This document shows, in pieces, positions 1 through 5,697 of a stretch of 5,697 nt of DNA. Made by a program: the position numbers and the translations under genes. Positions within the stretch are counted from its first letter, which is position 1. Each line of letters begins with the position of its first letter. The notes beneath the pieces are model-generated. The model was not told where the DNA came from. It saw only the letters and a list, made by a program, of their open reading frames with translations, and did no database searches. The stretch comes from Gammaproteobacteria bacterium (GTDB lineage Bacteria > Pseudomonadota > Gammaproteobacteria > GCA-001735895), in assembly GCA_003645435.1 (NCBI GenBank), contig QNFD01000200.1, positions 1-5,697 on the forward strand, read 5' to 3'.

Positions 1-1
1 C

Positions 2-352
2 AAGAAGGGAATTGTCGATCTAGCGCGCGATCTAAACACAAAAGGATTTGACCTCGTTGGCACGGGTGGCACGGCGAAAGTGATACGCGCAGCGGGTATT
101 GATTGTAAGCAGGTCAATAAGGTAAAAGAGGGCCGGCCACATATTGTCGACATGATTAAAAATGATGAAATCGTGTTGATCGTGAATACCACCGAAGGCC
201 GCTCGGCAATAGCAGACTCATACGCTATACGCAGGGAAGCATTAATGCATTCGGTCAGTTATACGACCACGCTCTCGGGCGGCAAGGCTACCTGCATGGC
301 GATGTCGTACCGACATGTCGATGAGGTTTATCGATTACAGTCATTGCATTAA
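2..352 (+). CDS. carB: Carbamoyl-phosphate synthase large subunit, C-terminal allosteric (MGS-like) domain, 5' end missing
   Basis: This is the last 116 residues of CarB; the gene enters from outside the window and ends with TAA at 350-352. CarB makes carbamoyl phosphate from bicarbonate, ATP and the ammonia released by CarA, feeding arginine and pyrimidine synthesis in the cytoplasm. The visible part is the regulatory domain that in E. coli binds UMP/IMP and contacts ornithine. It aligns without gaps to E. coli CarB from about Lys954. Residues matching the nucleotide-site set are all present: the first Lys (954), two Thr in TGGT (974 and 977), Lys in VNKVKEGRPHI (993), and Asn and Thr in NTTEGR (1015 and 1017). 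E. coli has THGT where this protein has TGGT. The end (SLH) is slightly shorter than in E. coli. UMP inhibition is therefore likely kept, which is inference. carA and the catalytic halves should lie upstream. Confidence 0.96.
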   Translation, partial: KKGIVDLARDLNTKGFDLVGTGGTAKVIRAAGIDCKQVNKVKEGRPHIVDMIKNDEIVLIVNTTEGRSAIADSYAIRREALMHSVSYTTTLSGGKATCMAMSYRHVDEVYRLQSLH

Positions 353-378
353 AATCTATTTTCTCCTAAGCATAAATA

Positions 379-384
379 TATAAT
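379..384 (+). promoter_or_regulatory. Candidate -10 element for greA
   Basis: A perfect TATAAT sits in the very AT-rich 66-base gap between carB and greA, 34 bases before the greA ATG. No good -35 hexamer lies 16-18 bases upstream (the 17-base position reads CTATTT), and there is no TGn extension. An overlapping TAAAAT at 384-389 is an alternative, with TTCTCC as a weak -35. The gap shows no terminator hairpin, so greA could also receive read-through from carB. Confidence 0.35.
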
Positions 385-418
385 AAAATATTTCGAAAGA
401 ATATCAGGGCAAACAATT

Positions 419-895
419 ATGAATCAGACACCGCTTACTGCGACTGGGGCAGAGAGACTCAAACAAGAGCTCAAGGACCTGAAATTTGTCAAAAGGCCGA
501 TAGTAATAGAAGCGATTGCGGTTGCCAGGGATCACGGCGACCTGAAGGAAAATGCCGAGTATCATGCGGCCCGTGAAGAACAGGGATTCATGGAGGGGCG
601 AATTGCGGAGCTAGAGGCCGCATTGGCGAATGCGCAGATTATCGATGTGACCAAATTACCGCAAACCGGCCGGGTCGTTTTCGGCTGTACGGTCGAGTTA
701 CTCGATGTCGAAACTGAGGAAGAGGTGCGCTATCAAATCGTGGGTGATATCGAAGCCGACATCAATGCGAATCGTATTGCCATCAGTTCACCGATTGCAC
801 GGGCGCTGATAGGTAAAGAAGAGGGCGAAGATGCCAGTGTGCAGGCGCCCGCGGGTGATAGAGAGTACGAAATAACCGCGGTCCACTATCAGTAA
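419..895 (+). CDS. greA: Transcription elongation factor GreA
   Basis: GreA enters the secondary channel of backtracked RNA polymerase and stimulates cleavage of the extruded 3' RNA end, so elongation can resume. The 158 residues equal the E. coli length and align throughout. The N-terminal antiparallel coiled coil covers about residues 1-77. Its tip carries [11 protein letters not shown] with Asp41 and Glu44, the acidic pair that positions the catalytic magnesium in the polymerase. The C-terminal FKBP-like domain covers about 80-158 and includes IVGDIEAD and the [14 protein letters not shown] segment. The ATG at 419 is supported by matching the family N-terminus and by a weak AGGG at 406-409, nine bases upstream. 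The gene lies 66 bases after carB in the same direction and converges with yhbY. GreA is preferred over GreB because the central region and length match GreA. Confidence 0.98.
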   Translation: MNQTPLTATGAERLKQELKDLKFVKRPIVIEAIAVARDHGDLKENAEYHAAREEQGFMEGRIAELEAALANAQIIDVTKLPQTGRVVFGCTVELLDVETEEEVRYQIVGDIEADINANRIAISSPIARALIGKEEGEDASVQAPAGDREYEITAVHYQ

Positions 896-905
896 CAATT
901 GGCCC

Positions 906-917
906 TTATCCGGATAA
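906..917. repeat. 12-base perfect palindrome at the greA/yhbY convergent junction
   Basis: TTATCCGGATAA reads the same on both strands. It overlaps the yhbY stop codon (TTA on the plus strand, 906-908) and starts 10 bases after the greA stop. There is no GC-rich stem extension. Downstream of it on the plus strand is only a short TATTTT. A role in ending the two convergent transcripts is possible but weakly supported. Confidence 0.3.
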
Positions 918-1214
918 TATTTTGGAAAAACGGTCCGTATTTTCGGTTCGCCGGTAGATAACGGCTATATTGCCGATTGCGGTGATTAAAATGGCACTGG
1001 TTCGAGTGCAAATGGTTTCAATCAATTGCTTTTTTCCGGTTTTATCCATTGCGGGTATGCGAATCTTGATCAACTCATGATGTTCGAGCGCGATCTCAAT
1101 TTCATTTTGAACATTTTCACTCAGGCCATTTTGACCAATTATTACCACTGGTTTTAGTTTTAGGCGATGTGATTCGGCTTTCAGGGATTTGATTTGTGCC
1201 TTGGTTAAGCTCAT
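906..1214 (-). CDS. yhbY: Ribosome-associated CRM-domain RNA-binding protein YhbY
   Basis: YhbY is a small single-domain CRM (KH-like fold) protein that in E. coli associates with precursors of the 50S ribosomal subunit; its exact role is unsettled. The 102-residue product resembles the 97-residue E. coli protein. A basic N-terminal helix leads to LKPVVIIGQNGLSE, where GQNG (residues 27-30) is the GxxG RNA-binding loop. ALEHHELIKIRI (about 42-53) is the family hallmark, and the last strand is IAVIYRR. The start chosen is ATG at 1212-1214, because MSLTKAQIKSL matches the family N-terminus. The frame stays open to a GTG at 1260-1262, but the 16 extra residues have no counterpart. No clear Shine-Dalgarno sequence precedes the ATG. 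Compared with E. coli there seem to be two extra residues before the KPVV strand. It is transcribed away from rlmE, another 50S-related gene, and toward greA. Confidence 0.93.
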   Translation of the reverse strand: MSLTKAQIKSLKAESHRLKLKPVVIIGQNGLSENVQNEIEIALEHHELIKIRIPAMDKTGKKQLIETICTRTSAILITAIGNIAVIYRRTENTDRFSKILSG

Positions 1215-1238
1215 TTGTATGCGGGCGTTGAAGCCGGG

Positions 1239-1247
1239 TGATAAAAT
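1239..1247 (+). promoter_or_regulatory. Candidate extended -10 promoter for rlmE
   Basis: TG-A-TAAAAT fits the extended -10 pattern TGn-TATAAT with one mismatch, which can work without a good -35; none is seen upstream. A start near 1254 would give a leader of about 33 bases before the rlmE ATG. It lies just upstream of the yhbY start on the opposite strand, as expected for a divergent pair. Confidence 0.4.
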
Positions 1248-1278
1248 CGCGCATACTATCACAGCTTAACCGAATTAA

Positions 1279-1284
1279 ATTATA
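1279..1284 (-). promoter_or_regulatory. Candidate -10 element for yhbY
   Basis: Read on the minus strand this is a perfect TATAAT, 64 bases upstream of the chosen yhbY start. The expected -35 position falls inside the rlmE coding start and reads GCTACT, a poor match. The site ends only two bases before the rlmE ATG, so AT-richness at a start codon is an alternative explanation. Confidence 0.25.
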
Positions 1285-1286
1285 AG

Positions 1287-1907
1287 ATGTCACGCTCCAA
1301 AAGTAGCCAGAATTGGTTAAAGGAACATCACGATGACGCTTACGTGTTACAGGCACGCAGGGATGGTTATCGATCGCGTGCGGTATACAAACTGATCGAA
1401 ATTCAGCAAAAGGATCAGGTTTTAAAGCCGGGGCAATTCGTCCTCGATCTGGGTGCGGCCCCGGGTGGCTGGAGTGAATATGCTGCACAGTTTGCGGCGC
1501 ACCGGGGCCGACTCATCGCGGTCGACCTGTTACCGCTAGAGCCGATTGCCGGTGTTGAAATAATCCAGGGAGACTTTACTGAACAGGCGACCCTGGAAAA
1601 AATACTCGAACTCGTCGACAGGCAGCCACTTGATCTTGTTTTATCCGATATGGCCCCCAATATAAGTGGAATTGAGACAGTCGATCAACCGAAGTCGATG
1701 TACCTGGCGGAATTAGCCTTTGAACTGGCCCGGGATTGCTTAAACGCGCAGGGCCAGTTCGTGGTCAAATTATTTCAGGGTAAGGGTTTTGAGGAATTAA
1801 CTTCGGCTTTACGGCAGCAATTCAATACGGTTAAGTTTCGCAAGCCCAAAGCATCACGGGCGAGATCTCGTGAAATTTATGCGGTTTGTTGTGGTCTTAA
1901 AAGATAG
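1287..1907 (+). CDS. rlmE: 23S rRNA (uridine-2552-2'-O)-methyltransferase RlmE (FtsJ/RrmJ)
   Basis: RlmE transfers a methyl group from S-adenosylmethionine to the 2'-O of U2552 in the A-loop of 23S rRNA, a late step in 50S maturation; in E. coli it is heat-shock induced. The 206 residues match E. coli (209) with a uniform offset of three. The SAM motif DLGAAPGGW is at 54-62. The K-D-K-E catalytic tetrad is intact: Lys35 (in RAVYKL), Asp121 (in SDMAPN), Lys161 (in FVVKLFQG) and Glu196 (in SRARSREIY). The basic N-terminus and RSRA (29-32) fit rRNA binding. The ATG at 1287 suits the family start, but only a weak TAAG precedes it, with no real Shine-Dalgarno sequence. It diverges from yhbY and is followed by a 243-base gap before ftsH, so co-transcription with ftsH is possible but not shown. 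Confidence 0.98.
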   Translation: MSRSKSSQNWLKEHHDDAYVLQARRDGYRSRAVYKLIEIQQKDQVLKPGQFVLDLGAAPGGWSEYAAQFAAHRGRLIAVDLLPLEPIAGVEIIQGDFTEQATLEKILELVDRQPLDLVLSDMAPNISGIETVDQPKSMYLAELAFELARDCLNAQGQFVVKLFQGKGFEELTSALRQQFNTVKFRKPKASRARSREIYAVCCGLKR

Positions 1908-1958
1908 TGTTGCTGTTAATTAATATTTCGTCGGCCCGGGATTTCCGCGCCAAGATAC

Positions 1959-1970
1959 ACTGCCGGCAGT
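1959..1970. repeat. 12-base perfect palindrome ACTGCCGGCAGT in the ftsH leader
   Basis: The sequence equals its own reverse complement and could be a dyad for a dimeric regulator, or a small hairpin (ACTG-CCGG-CAGT). It is not followed by a T-run, so it does not look like a terminator. It lies 181 bases before the ftsH start and 52 bases after the rlmE stop. No regulator can be named. Confidence 0.3.
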
Positions 1971-2056
1971 CCATGTAATGAGTAATATACTGAAAATAAT
2001 AAGGAAAAAATTTCTCAGGATTCATTCCAGTAGCCGCGAAATTGAGTGATGAATTG

Positions 2057-2085
2057 TTCAGGGCTTGCCGAAAATGCGCTATTAT
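2057..2085 (+). promoter_or_regulatory. Weak candidate sigma-70 promoter for ftsH
   Basis: TTCAGG (2057-2062, three of six matches to TTGACA) and TATTAT (2080-2085, five of six to TATAAT) are 17 bases apart. The implied start near 2092 would give a leader of about 60 bases. TAAAAT at 2102-2107 is a rival -10 without a -35. Confidence 0.25.
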
Positions 2086-2150
2086 CTGTCAAGAATAGCG
2101 GTAAAATAAACTTGGCTCGACTTAAGAGCGAAAATAATAGGTAACAATTA

Positions 2151-4079
2151 GTGAATGACGTAGCAAAGAATTTGATTTTATGGGTAGTGATCGCCGTCGT
2201 GCTGTTATCGGTTTTCCAGAATTTTGGGGATCGTTCGAGTAGCGGGCAGACCTTGATCTACTCCGACTTCCTGACCCAGGTAAAGCAGGGGCAGGTTAGC
2301 GAGGTTATGATCGAGGGGCAGAATATCACCGGTAAGATGAGTTCTGGAACGGTGTTTACCACCTTTAGTCCGGAAACCAGCAATACCGCCTTAATTGGTG
2401 ATCTGCAGGAAGCTAATGTTGCAATTATCGGTAAACCACCCGAGCAACCATCACTACTTACCCATATTTTTGTTAGCTGGTTCCCGTTTATCGTATTAAT
2501 TGGGTTGTGGATATTCTTCATGCGGCAGATGCAGGGCGGCGGTGGCGGCCGTGGTGCGATGTCATTCGGTAAGAGTAAGGCACGATTGCTGGGTGAAGAT
2601 CAGATCAATGTAAGCTTTAATGACGTTGCCGGTGTCGACGAGGCCAAGGAAGAGGTGGGTGAACTCGTAGAATTCCTGCGTGAACCAGCCAAGTTTCAGA
2701 AGCTCGGCGGGAAAATCCCGCGCGGCATACTCATGGTTGGCGCGCCTGGTACGGGTAAAACCTTGCTGGCGCGAGCTATTGCGGGTGAGGCCAAGGTTCC
2801 GTTCTTCACCATATCGGGCTCAGATTTTGTTGAAATGTTCGTCGGCGTCGGTGCCTCGCGTGTGCGAGATATGTTCGAGCAGGCCAAAAAGCAGGCTCCC
2901 TGCATCATATTCATCGACGAGATCGATGCCGTTGGCCGGCATCGCGGCGCGGGATTAGGCGGCGGCCACGACGAACGTGAACAGACCCTGAATCAGCTAT
3001 TGGTTGAGATGGATGGGTTCGAGGGCAATGAAGGCGTGATCGTTATCGCCGCGACCAACCGACCGGATGTTCTCGATCCTGCGCTGCTGCGCCCGGGTCG
3101 ATTCGATCGTCAGGTAGTTGTGCCTTTACCCGATGTGCGCGGTCGCTCTCAAATTCTGAAAGTTCATATGCGCAAGGTGCCGGCGGCTGATAATGTCGAA
3201 GAAATGGTAATTGCACGCGGAACTCCTGGATTTTCCGGTGCCGACCTGGCTAACCTGGTCAATGAAGCGGCCCTGTTTGCCGCGCGGGCAAACAAGAAAG
3301 TGGTTACCATGGCCGAGTTTGAACGCGCCAAGGACAAGATCATGATGGGAGCGGAACGCAGATCATTGATCATGAAGGAGTCGGAAAAAAAGCTTACCGC
3401 TTACCACGAGGCAGGGCATGCCATCGTCGGGCGTAACGTACCGGAGCATGACCCGGTCTATAAGGTTAGTATCATCCCACGCGGCCGCGCTTTGGGCGTG
3501 ACCATGTTTTTACCCGAAGAGGATCGTTATAGCTTTAGTAAAAAACACCTGGAAAGCCAGCTGTCGAGCCTGTTTGGCGGACGTATTGCCGAGCAACAGA
3601 TCTTTGGCGACGACGCGGTGACTACCGGCGCTTCGAATGATATCGAACGCGCTACCGCTATTGCACGCAGTATGGTAACCCAGTGGGGCTTGTCCGATCG
3701 CATGGGCCCTCTTACCTACAGTGAAGATGAGGGTGAAGTATTTCTGGGTAAATCTATCGGCCGGCAGAAAACCGTTTCCGATGAAACCGCGCAGGCCATC
3801 GATTCCGAAATTCGGGCTATTATCGATCGCAACTACCAGCGCGCGGTTGAAATTTTGAAAGAAAACGAAGACAAGCTGCATTTGATGGCCGATGCACTGA
3901 TGAAATATGAAACCATCGATGCTGACCAAATCGATACTATTATGGAAGGCAAAGAACCCGGCCCGCCCAAGGACTGGGGTGACGATGGAGATAAGCCATC
4001 CGGAAAAACCGGCGACACTTCAACTAAGCCGCAGGCTGACGACGATCCAGATTTGCCTGATCCGGCCAAGCTTCACTAG
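2151..4079 (+). CDS. ftsH: ATP-dependent zinc metalloprotease FtsH
   Basis: FtsH is a hexameric inner-membrane AAA+ protease that unfolds and degrades damaged membrane proteins and regulators; in E. coli these include sigma-32 and LpxC. The 642 residues compare with 644 in E. coli. Membrane segment 1 is about residues 8-25, a periplasmic domain follows, and segment 2 is about 103-124, then a Gly-rich linker. The AAA+ domain shows Walker A GAPGTGKT (197-204), pore loop Phe230-Val-Gly, Walker B IIFIDEID (252-259), and the second region of homology with arginine fingers Arg314 and Arg317. The zinc site is HEAGH (419-423) plus Asp497. The acidic, Pro-rich tail from about 604 is poorly conserved. 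The start is GTG at 2151 with AGG at 2139-2141; it gives [11 protein letters not shown], a common gammaproteobacterial N-terminus. Both activities should be intact. folP follows after 44 bases. Confidence 0.98.
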   Translation: MNDVAKNLILWVVIAVVLLSVFQNFGDRSSSGQTLIYSDFLTQVKQGQVSEVMIEGQNITGKMSSGTVFTTFSPETSNTALIGDLQEANVAIIGKPPEQPSLLTHIFVSWFPFIVLIGLWIFFMRQMQGGGGGRGAMSFGKSKARLLGEDQINVSFNDVAGVDEAKEEVGELVEFLREPAKFQKLGGKIPRGILMVGAPGTGKTLLARAIAGEAKVPFFTISGSDFVEMFVGVGASRVRDMFEQAKKQAPCIIFIDEIDAVGRHRGAGLGGGHDEREQTLNQLLVEMDGFEGNEGVIVIAATNRPDVLDPALLRPGRFDRQVVVPLPDVRGRSQILKVHMRKVPAADNVEEMVIARGTPGFSGADLANLVNEAALFAARANKKVVTMAEFERAKDKIMMGAERRSLIMKESEKKLTAYHEAGHAIVGRNVPEHDPVYKVSIIPRGRALGVTMFLPEEDRYSFSKKHLESQLSSLFGGRIAEQQIFGDDAVTTGASNDIERATAIARSMVTQWGLSDRMGPLTYSEDEGEVFLGKSIGRQKTVSDETAQAIDSEIRAIIDRNYQRAVEILKENEDKLHLMADALMKYETIDADQIDTIMEGKEPGPPKDWGDDGDKPSGKTGDTSTKPQADDDPDLPDPAKLH

Positions 4080-4086
4080 TATTCCC

Positions 4087-4112
4087 TAGCGGTAAAGATA
4101 GTGCGGCCGCTA
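4087..4112 (+). repeat. Short inverted repeat in the ftsH-folP gap
   Basis: TAGCGG (4087-4092) and CCGCTA (4107-4112) are exact inverted copies separated by 14 bases, followed by TTTGT. The right arm overlaps the palindrome GCGGCCGC (4103-4110). The six-pair stem and short T-run make at best a weak, leaky hairpin between ftsH and folP, 11 bases before the folP ATG. It may be chance. Confidence 0.2.
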
Positions 4113-4123
4113 TTTGTCCCGGT

Positions 4124-4945
4124 ATGAATCTTCCGATTCTATCAGGCCAGACCCAGGTTATGGGGGTCATAAACACGACCCCCGACTCCTTTTCTGACGG
4201 CGGTCGTTTTGACAGCACTGAAACTGCCTTCCGACACGCTCAACGGTTAATTGAAGATGGCGTTGATATTCTCGATGTGGGTGGCGAGTCTACCCGACCC
4301 GGGTCTCGAAAAGTTGATGTTAACGAGGAACTCGGTCGTACAATTCCTTTAATCAAAGCTATTCGAGAAGTATCGGATATTCCGATCTCGATCGATACCA
4401 GCAAACCCGAAGTCATGCGCCAGGCGGTAGAAGCGGGCGCGACCATGATTAACAGTATCTGGGCATTGCGGCAGGATAATGAACTCGAAACCGCGGCCGA
4501 GCTCGGTGTGTCGGTGTGTCTAATGCATATGCAGGGGACGCCCGAAACCATGCAGAAAAACCCCAGCTATACCGATGTCGTGGCCGAGGTGATGGAATTC
4601 CTGCAACAACGTATCGACGCTGCGATTGACGCTGGCATTGACAGGACCAGTATTATTATTGATCCAGGATTTGGATTTGGTAAAACCCTGCAACACAACT
4701 TGCTGCTGTTAAAATCCCTGGGCAAGTTCAAATCACTGGGCGTAGCGCTGTTGGTGGGAATGTCGAGGAAAGCTATGATTGGCAAGATACTTGACAAGCC
4801 GGTTGATGCGCGTTTGTATGGTAGCGTTTCAACGGCGGTGATTGCAGCGATGTCTGGAGCTGACATAGTAAGAGTTCATGATGTGGCGGAAAGCGTCGAT
4901 GCAGTGGCGATAGTGAATGCTATGAAACAGGCAAAATCAGAATAG
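4124..4945 (+). CDS. folP: Dihydropteroate synthase FolP
   Basis: FolP condenses 6-hydroxymethyl-dihydropterin pyrophosphate with p-aminobenzoate to give dihydropteroate in folate synthesis; it is the sulfonamide target. The 273-residue TIM barrel aligns to E. coli FolP (282) with an offset of five. Visible elements are Asn17 in [11 protein letters not shown] (loop 1), GESTRPG with Thr57 and Arg58 (loop 2), Asp91 in IDTSKPEV, Asn110, Asp180 in DPGFGFGK, Lys216 in GMSRKAMIG, and Arg250 and His252 in RVHDV. Phe23 and Pro59, equivalents of sites changed in some sulfonamide-resistant E. coli, keep the usual residue, so this is the chromosomal type rather than an acquired sul enzyme. The Asp that commonly follows Asn110 is Ser111 here. 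The N-terminus is about nine residues shorter than in E. coli; no ATG, GTG or TTG lies upstream in frame before the ftsH end. No clear Shine-Dalgarno sequence is visible, so translation may depend on ftsH. Confidence 0.97.
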   Translation: MNLPILSGQTQVMGVINTTPDSFSDGGRFDSTETAFRHAQRLIEDGVDILDVGGESTRPGSRKVDVNEELGRTIPLIKAIREVSDIPISIDTSKPEVMRQAVEAGATMINSIWALRQDNELETAAELGVSVCLMHMQGTPETMQKNPSYTDVVAEVMEFLQQRIDAAIDAGIDRTSIIIDPGFGFGKTLQHNLLLLKSLGKFKSLGVALLVGMSRKAMIGKILDKPVDARLYGSVSTAVIAAMSGADIVRVHDVAESVDAVAIVNAMKQAKSE

Positions 4946-4952
4946 AGAGGGG
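4945..4952 (+). promoter_or_regulatory. Strong Shine-Dalgarno sequence of glmM
   Basis: GAGAGGGG overlaps the last base of the folP stop codon. Its GAGG core ends five bases before the glmM ATG. It is the clearest ribosome site in the window and fixes the glmM start at 4956. Confidence 0.75.
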
Positions 4953-4955
4953 TAT

Positions 4956-5697
4956 ATGAGCCGCCGATACTTTGGCACAGACGGAATACGAGGCAAGGTG
5001 GGTAAACCACCGATGACGGTCGAATTTGTGTTGAAAATTGGCTGGGCCGCGGGCAAAGTTCTGGCTCGAAAAAATCGGGGCTTTGTAATAATCGGTAAGG
5101 ATACCCGCATATCGGGTTATATGTTCGAGTCCGCACTAGAGGCAGGACTTGCAGCCGCCGGGCTTGATGTCATGCTGCTGGGCCCCATGCCTACGCCGGC
5201 GATCGCTTACCTGACCAGGGCTCATAGAGCAACGGCTGGCATAGTCATCAGCGCTTCGCACAACCCATTCCATGACGATGGCGTGAAGTTTTTCAATGGT
5301 GATGGTTTCAAGCTGGCGGATGAAATTGAAATAGCCATTGAAGACATGATTGATCAGCCGTTGGAAATGGTCGAATCAATGCAGATAGGAAAGGCGAGCC
5401 GCATGGATGACGCCAGGGGCCGCTATATAGAATTTTGCAAGAGCTCGATTCCGTTTAACACCAATCTACACGGCATGAAAATTGTGGTGGACTGCGCGAA
5501 TGGTGCTACCTATCACATTGCGCCCGCGGTATTTCGAGAATTGGGTGCCGAGGTCATTGAAATCGGCACCAGTCCGGATGGTTTGAATATTAATAAGGGA
5601 GTCGGTGCGCTGCATCCGGAAAATATGCGTTCGCAGGTTTTGGAAAGCGGGGCTGATATCGGCATTGCTTTCGACGGTGACGGCGATCGTCTGATTA
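4956..5697 (+). CDS. glmM: Phosphoglucosamine mutase GlmM, 3' end missing
   Basis: GlmM converts glucosamine-6-phosphate to glucosamine-1-phosphate, the step before GlmU on the way to UDP-N-acetylglucosamine for peptidoglycan and lipopolysaccharide. The window holds 247 codons; the E. coli protein is 445 residues, so a little over half is present and the frame is open at the end. The N-terminus ([16 protein letters not shown]) matches the family. The phosphorylated active-site serine is Ser101 in ISASHNP (codon 5256-5258). The metal-binding loop DGDGDR carries Asp240, Asp242 and Asp244. Both sit one residue before the E. coli positions, so this part is fully colinear. GRYIEFCK and [14 protein letters not shown] mark the second domain. 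ATG at 4956 follows a strong ribosome site, 10 bases after folP, which indicates one transcript with folP. Confidence 0.97.
   Translation, partial: MSRRYFGTDGIRGKVGKPPMTVEFVLKIGWAAGKVLARKNRGFVIIGKDTRISGYMFESALEAGLAAAGLDVMLLGPMPTPAIAYLTRAHRATAGIVISASHNPFHDDGVKFFNGDGFKLADEIEIAIEDMIDQPLEMVESMQIGKASRMDDARGRYIEFCKSSIPFNTNLHGMKIVVDCANGATYHIAPAVFRELGAEVIEIGTSPDGLNINKGVGALHPENMRSQVLESGADIGIAFDGDGDRLI

Larger units (their letters stand above)
1908..2150 (+). other. Gene-free leader between rlmE and ftsH, probable ftsH control region
   Basis: This is the longest non-coding stretch in the window. It holds TTAATTAA at 1916-1923, the palindrome at 1959-1970, an AT-rich run at 1981-2013, a weak promoter candidate at 2057-2085 and the ftsH ribosome site. 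No GC-rich hairpin followed by a T-run is present, so I see no intrinsic terminator for rlmE. E. coli ftsH has a heat-shock promoter. I looked for CTTGAAA with CCCCAT-like spacing here and found no good match. Two short frames (1978-2049 and 2049-2144) are described under findings and are not called as genes. Confidence 0.5.

Noticed and set aside
80..352. Separate 90-residue gene starting at GTG 80
   Set aside because: The frame continues upstream to the window edge and aligns to CarB from about Lys954, so the GTG is an internal valine codon.
1117..1488. Minus-strand 123-codon frame between yhbY and rlmE
   Set aside because: It overlaps both well-supported genes, resembles no family I know, and is a shadow of rlmE and yhbY codon structure.
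1959..1970. Intrinsic terminator after rlmE
   Set aside because: The palindrome has only a short stem and is followed by CCATGTAATG rather than a T-run.
2097..2138. Sigma-32 heat-shock promoter before ftsH
   Set aside because: CTTGGCT at 2111 resembles part of a -35, but no CCCCAT-like -10 lies at a suitable distance.
3510..3929. Minus-strand 139-codon frame inside ftsH
   Set aside because: It lies wholly within the conserved FtsH protease domain and shows no domain of its own.
4103..4110. GCGGCCGC as a cloning or assembly artefact
   Set aside because: It is a NotI site, but it lies in a natural gap with continuous synteny on both sides and no vector sequence.
4124..4945. Acquired sulfonamide-resistance gene (sul type)
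   Set aside because: The usual Phe23 and GESTRPG loop are kept, and the gene is in its standard ftsH-folP-glmM place.

Overview
The window is a stretch of conserved housekeeping chromosome from a gammaproteobacterium. The gene order is carB (3' end) > greA > yhbY (opposite strand) > rlmE > ftsH > folP > glmM (5' end). I know this order from the car/greA/ftsH/glmM neighbourhood of Pseudomonas-like and other non-enteric gammaproteobacteria, and the greA-to-glmM part also occurs in Escherichia coli. Each product aligns closely with its E. coli counterpart and keeps the catalytic residues. The genus cannot be named from the sequence; base composition looks close to half G+C by eye. I see no mobile element, rRNA, tRNA, CRISPR array, integrase, toxin or defence gene.

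Layout: 2-352 is the C-terminal allosteric domain of carbamoyl-phosphate synthase large subunit. An AT-rich 66-base gap with a perfect TATAAT leads to greA (419-895). greA converges with yhbY (906-1214, minus strand) across only 10 bases. yhbY and rlmE (1287-1907) diverge from a 72-base gap holding a candidate extended -10 for rlmE and a TATAAT for yhbY. A 243-base gap (1908-2150) is the longest gene-free stretch and probably carries the ftsH control region. ftsH (2151-4079), folP (4124-4945) and glmM (4956 to the window end) run in the same direction with gaps of 44 and 10 bases and probably form an operon.

Functional themes: carB supplies carbamoyl phosphate for arginine and pyrimidines. 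greA rescues backtracked RNA polymerase. yhbY and rlmE both act on the large ribosomal subunit. ftsH is the membrane-bound AAA+ protease, which in E. coli controls sigma-32 and LpxC levels. folP makes dihydropteroate for folate, and glmM makes glucosamine-1-phosphate for peptidoglycan and lipopolysaccharide.

The window looks ordinary, and I found no convincing sign of an undescribed system. The points worth a second look are small: a substituted residue beside the pterin site in FolP, the ftsH leader with its palindrome and two tiny overlapping frames, and a palindrome at the greA/yhbY junction.
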